Source: Amycolatopsis benzoatilytica AK 16/65 (GTDB taxonomy: Bacteria > Actinomycetota > Actinomycetes > Mycobacteriales > Pseudonocardiaceae). From it: DNA of 64,000 bases. Of this stretch, positions 1 through 7,618 are shown piece by piece. The notes under the pieces were generated by a model that was not told the DNA's origin, ran no database searches, and saw only the letters and a program-made list of their open reading frames with translations. A program made the position numbers and the translations under genes. Where the stretch lies: positions 6,196,564 to 6,260,563 of the forward strand of contig NZ_KB912942.1 of NCBI RefSeq assembly GCF_000383915.1. The letters are read 5' to 3'. Position 1 is the first letter of the stretch, and each line of letters begins with the position of its first letter.

Positions 1-138
1 GGCGGCGTCGACCTCGTCCTCGGCGACGGGCACCTCGACGGTCTCGGCGGTTTCCTCGTCGCCGAGTGCCGCCTGCACCTGCTCGTCGGAAAGCTCGGTC
101 AGGTCGCGACCGGCTTCGGTGCCGTTGTCGGAGGTCAC
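1..138 (-). CDS. nusG: NusG, transcription termination/antitermination factor (N-terminal part, cut by window edge)
   Basis: Only the first 46 codons are present; the gene continues past position 1. The visible N-terminus starts at a GTG (138) behind an AGAGGA Shine-Dalgarno and is a very acidic, Glu/Asp-rich stretch, as in actinobacterial NusG, which carry a long acidic extension before the NGN domain. No conserved domain residues are in view, so the call rests on this acidic leader plus position immediately downstream of secE, the near-universal secE-nusG order. NusG would bind RNA polymerase and couple it to Rho or ribosomes. Confidence 0.8.
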   Translation of the reverse strand, partial: MTSDNGTEAGRDLTELSDEQVQAALGDEETAETVEVPVAEDEVDAA

Positions 139-212
139 GTTCCGTCCTCTCAGTTGATCGCTTGCCGGGCCGGACCGGGGCCCGGCCAGCGCGGTGGCGC
201 GCCCGTCGGGCG

Positions 213-647
213 TCAGCCGAAGACCAGCCCGATCAGCTCTTTGAAGCCGAGGTCGAGGCCGCTCACGAGGGCCACCATGAACACCACGAACACCATCACG
301 ACCGCGGTGTAGGTGACCATCTGCTTGCGGTTGGGCCAGATGACCTTGCGCAGTTCGGCCCAGACCTCGCGGATGAACCGCGTGAACCGGGCGAAGAGCG
401 AAGCCTTCTTCGCCTTCCGGTCTCGCTTGGGGGTCGGCGCGCCCTTGGCGTCGGCGGGCTTCGCGACCTTGTCGCCCGCCTTGCCGGACGGACGGGTCGA
501 ACCCGGCCGTGCTTCGGACTTGCCTGCCGGCCGGGCGGAAGCGCGGCGTTCGCGCCGAGCCGCGGCGGACACCGGGCGGGACTCGACTCCGGGCTGCTTG
601 CCCGAATCGCCCTGCTCGTGCTCGCCGCTGGCGTCGCTGTCGCTCAC
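213..647 (-). CDS. secE: SecE, preprotein translocase subunit
   Basis: A 144-residue protein forming the small subunit of the SecYEG channel in the plasma membrane. Roughly the first 75 residues are a charged Ala/Lys/Arg/Pro-rich cytoplasmic extension typical of actinobacterial SecE. Next comes the conserved amphipathic segment (FIREVWAELRKVIWPNRKQM) and a single membrane helix ending in GLDLGFKELIGLVFG. The GTG at 647 is chosen because it has a GGAGG site seven bases upstream; the open frame reaches 737 but would overlap the tRNA-Trp gene. It lies between tRNA-Trp and nusG, in the standard tRNA-Trp/secE/nusG order. Confidence 0.93.
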   Translation of the reverse strand: MSDSDASGEHEQGDSGKQPGVESRPVSAAARRERRASARPAGKSEARPGSTRPSGKAGDKVAKPADAKGAPTPKRDRKAKKASLFARFTRFIREVWAELRKVIWPNRKQMVTYTAVVMVFVVFMVALVSGLDLGFKELIGLVFG

Positions 648-679
648 GACCACTCCTCCGCTCCACCAGTTCCCGTACG

Positions 680-752
<73 letters not shown>

Positions 753-1174
753 GTGGAACCTGGTCTCCCAGGCTCCGGCGGACGCATTCCATCGTCCCCA
801 CCATCCGGCGGGGATGACCGTAGTGCGTTCCGAGTTCCGAAGTCTACGGCAAGCCGGATCGAGGCCCGCAACCGCGCCCCCTTGATAGCCCCGCGCGGCC
901 GTCGGGACAGCTGTCCCGTTCGCCGCCGCACCGGTCGGCCGGTCCGGCGGCGAAGATCACCCGATCGTGCCAATATGGGCACCGTGCTCCGCAATCCGAT
1001 TAATCGTAAACGGCTGGGCTGCTCGAGTCGCAGCCACCCCGGGTCGAACGGGATGCGTTGTGCGCCAAGAGGAACGCGCCCAAGCGCCGCCGTTTTCCCC
1101 GATACGGCACCGAGCCGGCCGCGCCCGCTGATGATCTTCGTTGCCCGGCAAGCGAAATTGATCAAGGAGACCTG
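753..1174. other. Non-coding stretch between tRNA-Trp and an oxidoreductase gene
   Basis: About 420 bases without a convincing gene; the open frames here have no Shine-Dalgarno, no recognisable product and are shadows of one another. It must hold the tRNA-Trp promoter (minus strand) and the promoter of the gene at 1175. An unusually A/T-rich patch at 990-1013 contains CCGATTAATCG, a motif found again in the promoter of the deacetylase gene near 44732. Confidence 0.6.
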
Positions 1175-2071
1175 GTGACCGCATTCCGCCTCGGACTCGC
1201 ACTGCCGCAGTACGGCCCGCTCGCCGACCCCACCGCCATCGCCGGGTTCGCGGCCGCCGCGGAGGGCATCGGCTTCGCCTCGCTGTGGGTCGGCGACCGG
1301 GTGCTGACCCCGGTCGACCCGCAGACCCGCTATCCCTCGGGAACACCCGAACGGCCGTATCCGCCGGAGTTCGTCCGCTTCGTCGATCCGTTCGTCGCGC
1401 TCGCCCTCGCGGCCGGTGCGACCGAGACCGCGCGGCTCGGGTCGAGCACGCTCAGCGGCCCGGTCTACTCGCCGGTGCTGCTGGCCCGCTCGCTCACGTC
1501 GCTGGACCTGCTCTCCGGCGGCCGGCTGGATGTCGGGCTCGGGCTCAGCTGGCTGCGCGACGAGTACACCGCGCTCGGCGTGCCCTGGGAGGGCCGCGGC
1601 GGCCGGCTGACCGAGCTGGTCGAGGTCCTGCGGACGCTGTGGGCCGAGGACCCGGCGGGACATCGCAGCGACCGCTGGGACATCCCGGACCTGCTGGTCG
1701 GCCTCCGTCCGGCGCAGCGGCCCGGTCCCCCGGTGCTGCTCGGCGGATTCTCCGACGCGGCGCTGCGCCGGGTCGGCCGGATCGGCGACGGCTGGCTGCC
1801 GGCCGGGCTCCCGGCCCCGATGCTGCGTGCGAAGTGGGCGGTGGCGGTCGAGGCCGCGGAGAAGGCCGGACGCGACCCGGGCACCCTGCGCCGCGCTCTG
1901 CGGATCAACCCGCAGCCCGGCACGGCGACCGTCGAACAGGTCGCCGCCCAGCTCAAGGCCGCCGAAGCGGACGGGATCACCGAGGCGTTCGTCGACCTGC
2001 ACTACGTGGCCGAAACCGTGCCGCACGCACTGGATCTGGCCAGCGAACTGCACGCCGCAGTATTCGGCTAA
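1175..2071 (+). CDS. Luciferase-like (LLM) oxidoreductase, probably F420- or flavin-dependent
   Basis: A 298-residue TIM-barrel protein of the bacterial luciferase-like superfamily. Visible family features are the N-terminal strand LGLALPQYGPL, the ASLWVGDRV strand, and the block LLSGGRLDVGLGLSWLRDEY, which lies at the cofactor pocket. Near the end LLGGFSDAALRRVGRIGDGWLP is the usual phosphate-binding segment. The GTG at 1175 has an AAGGAGA site four bases upstream; the frame extends to 1058 without an alternative site. The substrate cannot be told. It is monocistronic and faces hadB tail to tail, with an inverted repeat between them. Confidence 0.8.
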   Translation: MTAFRLGLALPQYGPLADPTAIAGFAAAAEGIGFASLWVGDRVLTPVDPQTRYPSGTPERPYPPEFVRFVDPFVALALAAGATETARLGSSTLSGPVYSPVLLARSLTSLDLLSGGRLDVGLGLSWLRDEYTALGVPWEGRGGRLTELVEVLRTLWAEDPAGHRSDRWDIPDLLVGLRPAQRPGPPVLLGGFSDAALRRVGRIGDGWLPAGLPAPMLRAKWAVAVEAAEKAGRDPGTLRRALRINPQPGTATVEQVAAQLKAAEADGITEAFVDLHYVAETVPHALDLASELHAAVFG

Positions 2072-2108
2072 CCCGGGACGCGAACGGCGGCCCAGTCTCG
2101 TGTCCGCG

Positions 2109-2163
2109 GTCCGTGAAGGGCCCCTTGAGGGAAGCTAAGTCCCTCAAGGGGCCCTTCACGGAC
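2109..2163. repeat. Dispersed inverted repeat, copy 1 (perfect)
   Basis: Two perfectly complementary 24-base arms (2109-2132 and 2140-2163) around a 7-base loop. The outer arm reads GTCCGTGAAGGG and the inner arm CCCCTTGAGGGA. It lies between two convergent genes, 38 bases after the oxidoreductase stop, and could act as a bidirectional terminator although no T-run follows. Four relatives occur at 15784, 44961, 46775 and 54539. Confidence 0.9.
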
Positions 2164-2213
2164 GAACGGGGCGGGGTTGGCGGCCGAGGGGCGCGCGCCG
2201 CTGGGTCAGTGCG

Positions 2214-2612
2214 TCAGGGGCGGACGAGTGCCTGCGGCTTGCCCAGCACCGTCTTGCCTTCGAACTTCACGGTCAGGTCGATCCGGGCGAGACCGTCGTC
2301 GGTCCGCGCGCCGACCTTGCCGGTCACCTCGATCAGGGCGCCCTCGTCGGTGTCCGGCACGGTGACCGGCCGGGTGAACCGGGCGCTGAAGTCGACGAGC
2401 CGGCCCGGGTCGCCGAGCCAGTCGGTGACGATCCGGCCGGACAGCGCCATGGTGAGCATCCCGTGCGCGATCACGTCCGGCAGGCCGACCTCGGTCGCGA
2501 ACCGCTCGTTCCAGTGGATCGGGTTGAAGTCGAGCGAGGCGCCCGCGTAGCGGACCAGCTGCGCGCGGGTGATGCGAAGCTCCAGCGGGGGCAGTTCGTC
2601 GCCGATGTTCAC
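2214..2612 (-). CDS. hadB: MaoC-like hotdog dehydratase subunit, HadB type
   Basis: A 132-residue single hotdog domain. It carries the hydratase-2 motif: DFNPIHW holds the catalytic Asp and His (about residues 29 and 33), followed by AHGMLTMAL. This is the catalytic half of HadAB-type (3R)-hydroxyacyl thioester dehydratases. The GTG start at 2612 overlaps the hadA stop by four bases, indicating translational coupling of two subunits expected to dimerise. In mycobacteria the equivalent pair sits beside rpmG and serves FAS-II mycolate elongation; the substrate here is not shown by sequence. Confidence 0.85.
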   Translation of the reverse strand: MNIGDELPPLELRITRAQLVRYAGASLDFNPIHWNERFATEVGLPDVIAHGMLTMALSGRIVTDWLGDPGRLVDFSARFTRPVTVPDTDEGALIEVTGKVGARTDDGLARIDLTVKFEGKTVLGKPQALVRP

Positions 2613-3058
2613 GCGTCCTCCCCCCGCACCACGAGCTGCGCCCGGGTGCTGCACACGAGATTGCCGTCGGCGTCGGTGATCTCCGCCTGCAGATCGATGA
2701 AATCGTTGCCGGCCCTGGCCATGATCGAGTCGATCCGGGCGGAGATCTCCAGCTCGTCCCCCGCGTGTACCGGGCGTTCGTAGCGGAAGCCCTGGCTGCC
2801 GTGGACCATCCGGGAGTAGTCGAGCCCCAGGGCGGGGTCGGCGACGATGCCGTTGATCTTCGGCAGGTTGATCAGGGTCACGAAGGTGGGCGGCGCGAGC
2901 ACGTCCGGGTGGCCGGCCGCACGGGCCGCCGCCGGGTCCCGGTAGATCGGATTCGGGTCGTCGATCGCGTCGGCGAACTCGCGGATCTTCTCCCGGCTCA
3001 CGTAGTACTTGCTGTCCGACGGGTATTCCCGCCCGGTGAACGACTGGTCCAAAGGCAC
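2609..3058 (-). CDS. hadA: MaoC-like N-terminal dehydratase subunit, HadA type
   Basis: A 149-residue hotdog protein (FAS1-like dehydratase). DPNPIYRD at residues 34-41 stands where the catalytic Asp/His motif would be, with Tyr instead of His, so this half is expected to bind the acyl chain while HadB is catalytic. APPTFVTLINLP and the central hotdog helix are also typical. The GTG start at 3058 has no Shine-Dalgarno but lies six bases after TAGCCT, suggesting a leaderless transcript starting at the GTG. The rpmG terminator separates it from the upstream operon. Confidence 0.85.
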   Translation of the reverse strand: MPLDQSFTGREYPSDSKYYVSREKIREFADAIDDPNPIYRDPAAARAAGHPDVLAPPTFVTLINLPKINGIVADPALGLDYSRMVHGSQGFRYERPVHAGDELEISARIDSIMARAGNDFIDLQAEITDADGNLVCSTRAQLVVRGEDA

Positions 3059-3064
3059 TTGCCG

Positions 3065-3070
3065 AGGCTA
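3065..3070 (-). promoter_or_regulatory. Predicted -10 box of the hadAB operon
   Basis: On the minus strand TAGCCT (TANNNT type) is followed by six bases and then the GTG start of hadA, the spacing expected for a leaderless actinobacterial mRNA. No good -35 is visible. Confidence 0.5.
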
Positions 3071-3131
3071 GCCGAACGCGACCGTCTCGCCGCGTCCCGG
3101 CCGAGCCGAGAGTGACCTGGCTCAAACAGCG

Positions 3132-3165
3132 AAAAGCCGCCCCGGCGAAGGCCGGGACGGCTTTT
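3132..3165 (-). terminator. Hairpin terminator after rpmG
   Basis: A stem of about 15 base pairs (AAAAGCCG outer arm, one mismatch) with a short loop, ending in a TTTT run on the minus strand. It separates rpmG from hadA. Confidence 0.8.
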
Positions 3166-3187
3166 GGCGAAGCTGGAAGACCGCGGG

Positions 3188-3352
3188 TCAGCGGGTCTCT
3201 TTGTGAGTCCGGTGCGTACCGCAGTTCGGGCAGAACTTCTTCATCTCCAGGCGATCCGGGTTGTTGCGCCGGTTCTTCTTGGTGATGTAGTTGCGGTGCT
3301 TGCACTCTTCGCACGCCAGCGTGATCTTGGGTCGCACGTCGGTGGCAGCCAC
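3188..3352 (-). CDS. rpmG: Ribosomal protein bL33 (zinc-binding type)
   Basis: A 54-residue large-subunit ribosomal protein, too short to stand out by length alone. The sequence has [18 protein letters not shown], then [19 protein letters not shown]; the two Cys pairs (C14/C17 and C41/C44) form the zinc ribbon, so this is the C+ paralogue. The GTG start at 3352 has AAGGA upstream at normal spacing. It follows tRNA-Thr and tRNA-Met in the same direction and is probably co-transcribed with them. Confidence 0.95.
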   Translation of the reverse strand: MAATDVRPKITLACEECKHRNYITKKNRRNNPDRLEMKKFCPNCGTHRTHKETR

Positions 3353-3401
3353 AGCGTTTCCTTCTCTCTCAGATCCGGGGGCCAGCCCCGTCGTTACCGC
3401 G

Positions 3402-3474
3402 TAGCGGTGGCCGGACTTGAACCGGCGACACAGCGATTATGAGCCGCTTGCTCTGCCAACTGAGCTACACCGCC
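3402..3474 (-). tRNA. tRNA-Met (anticodon CAT), elongator type
   Basis: The complement folds as a full cloverleaf with acceptor GGCGGTG/CACCGCT (G-T closing pair), D stem GCTC/GAGC, anticodon loop CTCATAA and T loop TTCAAGT. It lacks the GGG/CCC anticodon-stem run of initiator tRNA, and CCA is not encoded. It sits directly upstream of rpmG. Confidence 0.92.
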
Positions 3475-3519
3475 CTTGCCAACGTCCAACCCCAACCCGC
3501 CAAGAACATCCGGTGGTCC

Positions 3520-3609
3520 AGGGGAGCGAAGCCCCTCCTGGCGGGGGTCTGGGGGTCCGACCCCCAGATGGACGCCGCGAAGCGAGCCAGGCCTGCGAAT
3601 TTCGCAGGC
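3520..3609. repeat. Run of hairpins in the tRNA-Thr/tRNA-Met spacer
   Basis: The 150-base spacer holds three consecutive near-perfect dyads: 3520-3536 (AGGGG/CCCCT), 3549-3567 (nine-base arms, CTGGGGGTC) and 3591-3609 (nine-base arms, GCCTGCGAA). They could guide tRNA processing or act as attenuators; no gene is visible. Confidence 0.7.
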
Positions 3610-3627
3610 ATAGCTCGCGGACTCGCG

Positions 3628-3700
3628 AGCCCCTTTACGGAATCGAACCGTAGACCTTCTCCTTACCATGGAGACGCTCTGCCGACTGAGCTAAAGGGGC
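3628..3700 (-). tRNA. tRNA-Thr (anticodon GGT)
   Basis: The complement gives acceptor GCCCCTT/AAGGGGC, D arm GCTC/GAGC, anticodon stem TCTCC/GGAGA around loop ATGGTAA (anticodon GGT) and T loop TTCGATT. It is 73 nt including the discriminator, without encoded CCA. It is probably the first gene of the tRNA-Thr, tRNA-Met, rpmG unit. Confidence 0.95.
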
Positions 3701-3724
3701 CTTGCCTCTCGCGAGGACTTGGAA

Positions 3725-3730
3725 AGATTA
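3725..3730 (-). promoter_or_regulatory. Predicted -10 box for the tRNA-Thr/tRNA-Met/rpmG unit
   Basis: TAATCT on the minus strand would start transcription roughly 18 bases before the tRNA-Thr 5' end. TTGCAC lies upstream but 20 bases away, so the -35 assignment is weak. Confidence 0.45.
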
Positions 3731-3780
3731 GCAACCCGGTCGGAGTACCCGTGCAACCGGGGTGGGTTAACGGCAAAACC

Positions 3781-6402
3781 TCAGGTCAGCAGGGTCAGCA
3801 CGGTCTCTGAGTGCCGTCCTGGCGAGCGGGCTGTGCGGGCCTGCAGCCACGCCTCCAGCCGGTCCTCCGGCAGCGGACGGGAGATCAGATAGCCCTGCGC
3901 CACGTCACAGCCCATCGCTTCGAGCTGATCGCGGGCCACGTCTTCCTCGACGCCTTCAGCGACAACGGTGAGGCCTAGCGAATGCCCCAGCTCGACGATC
4001 GAGCGGACCACCGCGAGGTCGCCGAGATCGGTGCCCATGCCGAGAACGAAGCTCTTGTCAATCTTGACCTGGTCCACCGGCAGCTGGCGCAGGTAGGCCA
4101 GCGACGAGTAGCCGGTGCCGAAGTCGTCCACCGCCAGCACGATGCCCAGCGAATGCAGCTCGCGCAGGATCGGCAGGGCCTTCTGCGGATCGGACATCAC
4201 GCCGGACTCGGTGAGCTCGAAGGTGAGCAGCTCCGGCGGTACGCCGAAGCGCTCCAGTTCGCGCTGGACCTTCGCCGGGAAGTCCTCGTCGGCCAGGTTC
4301 CGCACGGACAGGTTCACCGCCGCGGAGATGCGCAGGCCCTCGTCCAGCCACTTGCGGACTCGTTTGAGGGACTCTTCCAGCACGAACGACGTCAGGACGC
4401 CGATCAGGCCGGCCGCCTCGATCGCGGGCACGAACTCGTCCGGGCCGAGCCGGCCGAACTCCGGGTGCACCCAGCGCACCAGCGCCTCGACGCCCTGCAC
4501 CTGCCGGTTCGGCAGGGTCACCTTCGGCTGGTAGTGCACCGAGACGTGGCCGTCCTCCAGCGACTGCCGGAACTGGGTGACCATCTGGAACCGGCGCAGG
4601 AAGATCTGGCCCATGCTCGGCACGTAGCCGCGTACTTCCTCGCCGCCGCGGGTGGCGCGGACGGCGACGTCGGCGCGCTGCAGGAGGCCGTCGACGTCGA
4701 CCTCGCCGGAGTCGTCCACGGAGCTGGCGTAGCCGATCATCGCGTTGGCTTCGACCGAAAGCCGGTCCACCGGGTACGGCTCGGACAGCTGCACCCGCAG
4801 CCGCTCGGCGACCTGGTGCGCGTTTTCGACGGTGCAGTCCATCAGCAGGGCGGCGAAGGACGCGCCTTCAAGCCGGGCCAGCGGGACGTCCGAGCCGAGC
4901 GCGTCGCGGATGCGGCTGCCGGCCGCGATCACCATCCGGTCCGCCCACGAGTAGCCGAGCGCGTCGCTGACCGTGGAGAAGACGTCGAGGTCGATCCGCA
5001 GCACCACGACTTCCGCCGGTTCGCGCAGCGGATCCCGCGCGACCTGCTGGAAGCCCGGCCGGTTCAGGTGCCCGGTGAGCGGGTCGTGGTAGGCGTCGTG
5101 GCGAAGGGTGGCGAGCAGCCGCCGGTTGTCCAGCGACGTCGCGAGGTGACTGGCCATCGTGCCGAGCAGTTGCACGTCGTACTTGCCGAAGCCGCGCCAG
5201 CGGGACAGCCGGTCGTGCGCCTCGACGACGCCGAGCAGCTGGTTAGCACTGCGCAGTGGCACCACGAGAGCTTCCTGCGCGGCGCGTTCCAGCAGCGCCG
5301 CGCGGACATCCGGGTTGGCTTCGGTGATCCGGAAATGCCGGACGTGCGCGCCGGGCAGGCGCAGCAGCGGGTCGTCGTTGGCCGGGTCCGGGGCAGGCAG
5401 CGGGTCACCGGCGACCACGACGCGCATCGGGTCGTCCGCTTCGAGCCGCAGCCGCAGCACGACGCGACCGGCCGCGAGCTGGTCCTTGATCCGTTCCGCG
5501 ATGGTGGCCCATTCGCGCACGTCGACGCCGTCGACCAGCTCCTCGGCGCGGCTCGCCGGGCGGGCAGCGGCCTGCTGGCCGGAGCGCGCCACCATCAGGC
5601 TGACGTCGGACAGCGCCTCCATGTCCCGCTGCTCGCGCAGCAGGTCGGAGTACGCCCAGTACAGCGCGGTCAGCCCGAGGAACACCGCCAGCACCAGCGG
5701 CCATGCCTCCGGGGTGCTGGAGATGACCAGGTAGCCGGTGAGGCCGACCGAAGCGTTGACGAAGCCGACGACGAGGATGCGGCCAGTGAGGCGGATCGCG
5801 GTGCTCACGCGCATCCGGCGGCGCAGCACGCGTACGGCGGCCAGCGCCAGCAGCGTGCTGACCAGCGGCGCGGTGAGCGTGCCGGCGAGCGCGGCGACCC
5901 AGGGCAGCTCCGGCCCGCTGCCGAGCGCTTTCTGCACCAGTCCGGCGACCGCGAACGCGCCGGTGATCTCGAGCAGGAACGCACCCGCGTTGTAAAGGAC
6001 GCGACCAGCCACTTTGCGGGCCAGCAGCGTGCCGATCCCGGCCACCAGATGGGCGGCCAGCACCACTTCGAACGGGGCGACGAAGAAACCGATTACCAGC
6101 GGAATCTCGGTGAACGAGATGGTCCAGGAGATCCCGCTGCGCACGTCGACGTTGATGCCGAGCTGCTCGGCGAGCAGGAAGGCGACGGCGAGCACCAGGC
6201 CGATCCACCAGAGCTTCACCGAGCCGTGGAACGGCAGCCAGGCACCGACCGCGAAGGCGGCGAGGAGGCCGAGACCCAGCACGAAGAAGGTGTAGACGCG
6301 GAAGCGGCTTTCGTCCGTGCGGCCTTCGGCCGGGGCGGCGACAGCGCTCCCCGAGCCCATCGCTTCCGGTGCGGCACCGGCGTGGGCGTTGCTGTCCGGC
6401 AT
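3781..6402 (-). CDS. Membrane GAF-GGDEF-EAL protein, likely cyclic-di-GMP phosphodiesterase
   Basis: An 873-residue membrane signalling protein. Residues about 36-250 contain some seven or eight hydrophobic helices, about 275-440 a GAF-like region, about 440-590 a GGDEF domain and 620-860 an EAL domain. The GGDEF signature is replaced by LEGASF (about 511-516), so diguanylate cyclase activity is unlikely. The EAL domain keeps EALVRW (about 639), AAVNLS, ELTES, DDFGTGYSSL (about 759) and VKIDKSF, so c-di-GMP hydrolysis is plausible. The ATG at 6402 has a GGAAGG site; the frame extends 22 codons further without one. It stands alone, divergent from the GNAT gene. Confidence 0.88.
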   Translation of the reverse strand: MPDSNAHAGAAPEAMGSGSAVAAPAEGRTDESRFRVYTFFVLGLGLLAAFAVGAWLPFHGSVKLWWIGLVLAVAFLLAEQLGINVDVRSGISWTISFTEIPLVIGFFVAPFEVVLAAHLVAGIGTLLARKVAGRVLYNAGAFLLEITGAFAVAGLVQKALGSGPELPWVAALAGTLTAPLVSTLLALAAVRVLRRRMRVSTAIRLTGRILVVGFVNASVGLTGYLVISSTPEAWPLVLAVFLGLTALYWAYSDLLREQRDMEALSDVSLMVARSGQQAAARPASRAEELVDGVDVREWATIAERIKDQLAAGRVVLRLRLEADDPMRVVVAGDPLPAPDPANDDPLLRLPGAHVRHFRITEANPDVRAALLERAAQEALVVPLRSANQLLGVVEAHDRLSRWRGFGKYDVQLLGTMASHLATSLDNRRLLATLRHDAYHDPLTGHLNRPGFQQVARDPLREPAEVVVLRIDLDVFSTVSDALGYSWADRMVIAAGSRIRDALGSDVPLARLEGASFAALLMDCTVENAHQVAERLRVQLSEPYPVDRLSVEANAMIGYASSVDDSGEVDVDGLLQRADVAVRATRGGEEVRGYVPSMGQIFLRRFQMVTQFRQSLEDGHVSVHYQPKVTLPNRQVQGVEALVRWVHPEFGRLGPDEFVPAIEAAGLIGVLTSFVLEESLKRVRKWLDEGLRISAAVNLSVRNLADEDFPAKVQRELERFGVPPELLTFELTESGVMSDPQKALPILRELHSLGIVLAVDDFGTGYSSLAYLRQLPVDQVKIDKSFVLGMGTDLGDLAVVRSIVELGHSLGLTVVAEGVEEDVARDQLEAMGCDVAQGYLISRPLPEDRLEAWLQARTARSPGRHSETVLTLLT

Positions 6403-6640
6403 CCGACCTTCCTTCCCGGCTGCCCGGTCGCGCTCGTCCGTGACGTCAGGTGCGGGCGAGGGCGCCACCTTACCCCGTAGGGCGTACCAACGTCCCTTTC
6501 GAGACAGTAGGAGATCACCCCAGGGTTAACAATGGGCGTTCGACGCTGACCTGCGCGGACCAAGGAGTGAAACTCCTGGCTCGCCGGTCCGCCGGGTGTT
6601 CCGCGAGCTTCCCGAGTCCGCCTGGGACGACAATGGGGAC

Positions 6641-7582
6641 ATGCACAACGACGTGACAGCCACCGGCCATGCGGCGCGCATCGCCACCGTGGACGCTCTG
6701 CTACCCGCGCCCCTCCCCTTCCAGGTAGAAGGGGATTCCGTACTGCTGACCGCCGAGGTCGGCGACACCGCCGCCGCCGGGCTGGCCACCTGCACCGGCC
6801 TCGGCCCGGACAGCCCCCGCTCGATGTGGCGGGCACTGGTCGAGCACCGGCTGGAGGTGCAGCTGGCCGGACCCGATCCCGCCGCTGGCCTGGACGCTTT
6901 GCTCACTCGATGGGATGAACACCTGCGGTCCCTCGCCCAAGTGGGGGATACCGAGTGCTCCGCGGTGCTGTCGCGGCCCAGCCGGGACACCGCCGGGGCC
7001 ACCGAACTGCTCCGGCACGGCTTCGCCCCGGTCGGCGTCATCGCGGTCCGCCCGGCGCAGCGGATGGCCGCCGGGCCGGACGCGACGCCCGGCGTCTGCA
7101 TCCGGCACGCGACGCCCGAGGACCTGCACACCGCGGTCGCGCTGCAGCTGGAACTGCAGCGGTACGACGCGCAGTTCGGCCGGGTCACGCTCCGGCCGGG
7201 CGCCGAGGAACTGATCGCCAAGGAATTGCTGCACCATCTCGAACGGCCCGAGCCGCAGGTGTGGATCGCGGAGCTGTACGGGCAGCCGCTCGGCATGGTG
7301 GTGCTGCAGATGCCGGACGAGACGGGCTGGATCCGGCACCGGGTCGCCGCGTCGCGGGTCGGCTATCTGTCGTCGCTGGCGGTGTCCGAGGCGGCTCGTT
7401 CGGCCGGCGTCGGAACCGCGCTGGCCGCTCACGCGCACCAGGTTTTCGACGAGGCGGGCGCGGATGTCGTACTGCTGCACCACGCGATGGCGAACCCGCG
7501 ATCGACGCCGTTCTGGTACGCGCAGGGCTACCGGCCGCTGTGGACCGGCTGGCAGCGTCGGCCCGCTGTGCGTTCTCGCTAG
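6641..7582 (+). CDS. GNAT-family N-acetyltransferase
   Basis: A 313-residue protein whose C-terminal half is a GNAT domain: IRHATPEDLHTAVAL opens the fold and SSLAVSEAARSAGVGTALAA contains the acetyl-CoA pyrophosphate loop (R/Q-x-x-G-x-G/A form, here RSAGVGTA). FWYAQGYRP is the usual closing strand. The N-terminal half has no clear motif. The ATG at 6641 is chosen over the upstream GTG at 6596 because GACAAT ends six bases before it, suggesting a leaderless mRNA; neither start has a strong Shine-Dalgarno. The substrate is unknown. Confidence 0.78.
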   Translation: MHNDVTATGHAARIATVDALLPAPLPFQVEGDSVLLTAEVGDTAAAGLATCTGLGPDSPRSMWRALVEHRLEVQLAGPDPAAGLDALLTRWDEHLRSLAQVGDTECSAVLSRPSRDTAGATELLRHGFAPVGVIAVRPAQRMAAGPDATPGVCIRHATPEDLHTAVALQLELQRYDAQFGRVTLRPGAEELIAKELLHHLERPEPQVWIAELYGQPLGMVVLQMPDETGWIRHRVAASRVGYLSSLAVSEAARSAGVGTALAAHAHQVFDEAGADVVLLHHAMANPRSTPFWYAQGYRPLWTGWQRRPAVRSR

Positions 7583-7618
7583 TCTGACGGCGTACGACCG
7601 CGCGAGGGGAGACTGATC

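Noticed and set aside
2214-3314. One 366-codon minus-strand frame covering rpmG, hadA and hadB
   Set aside because: Only its last 132 codons (hadB) make sense as protein; upstream it runs out of frame through hadA and rpmG.
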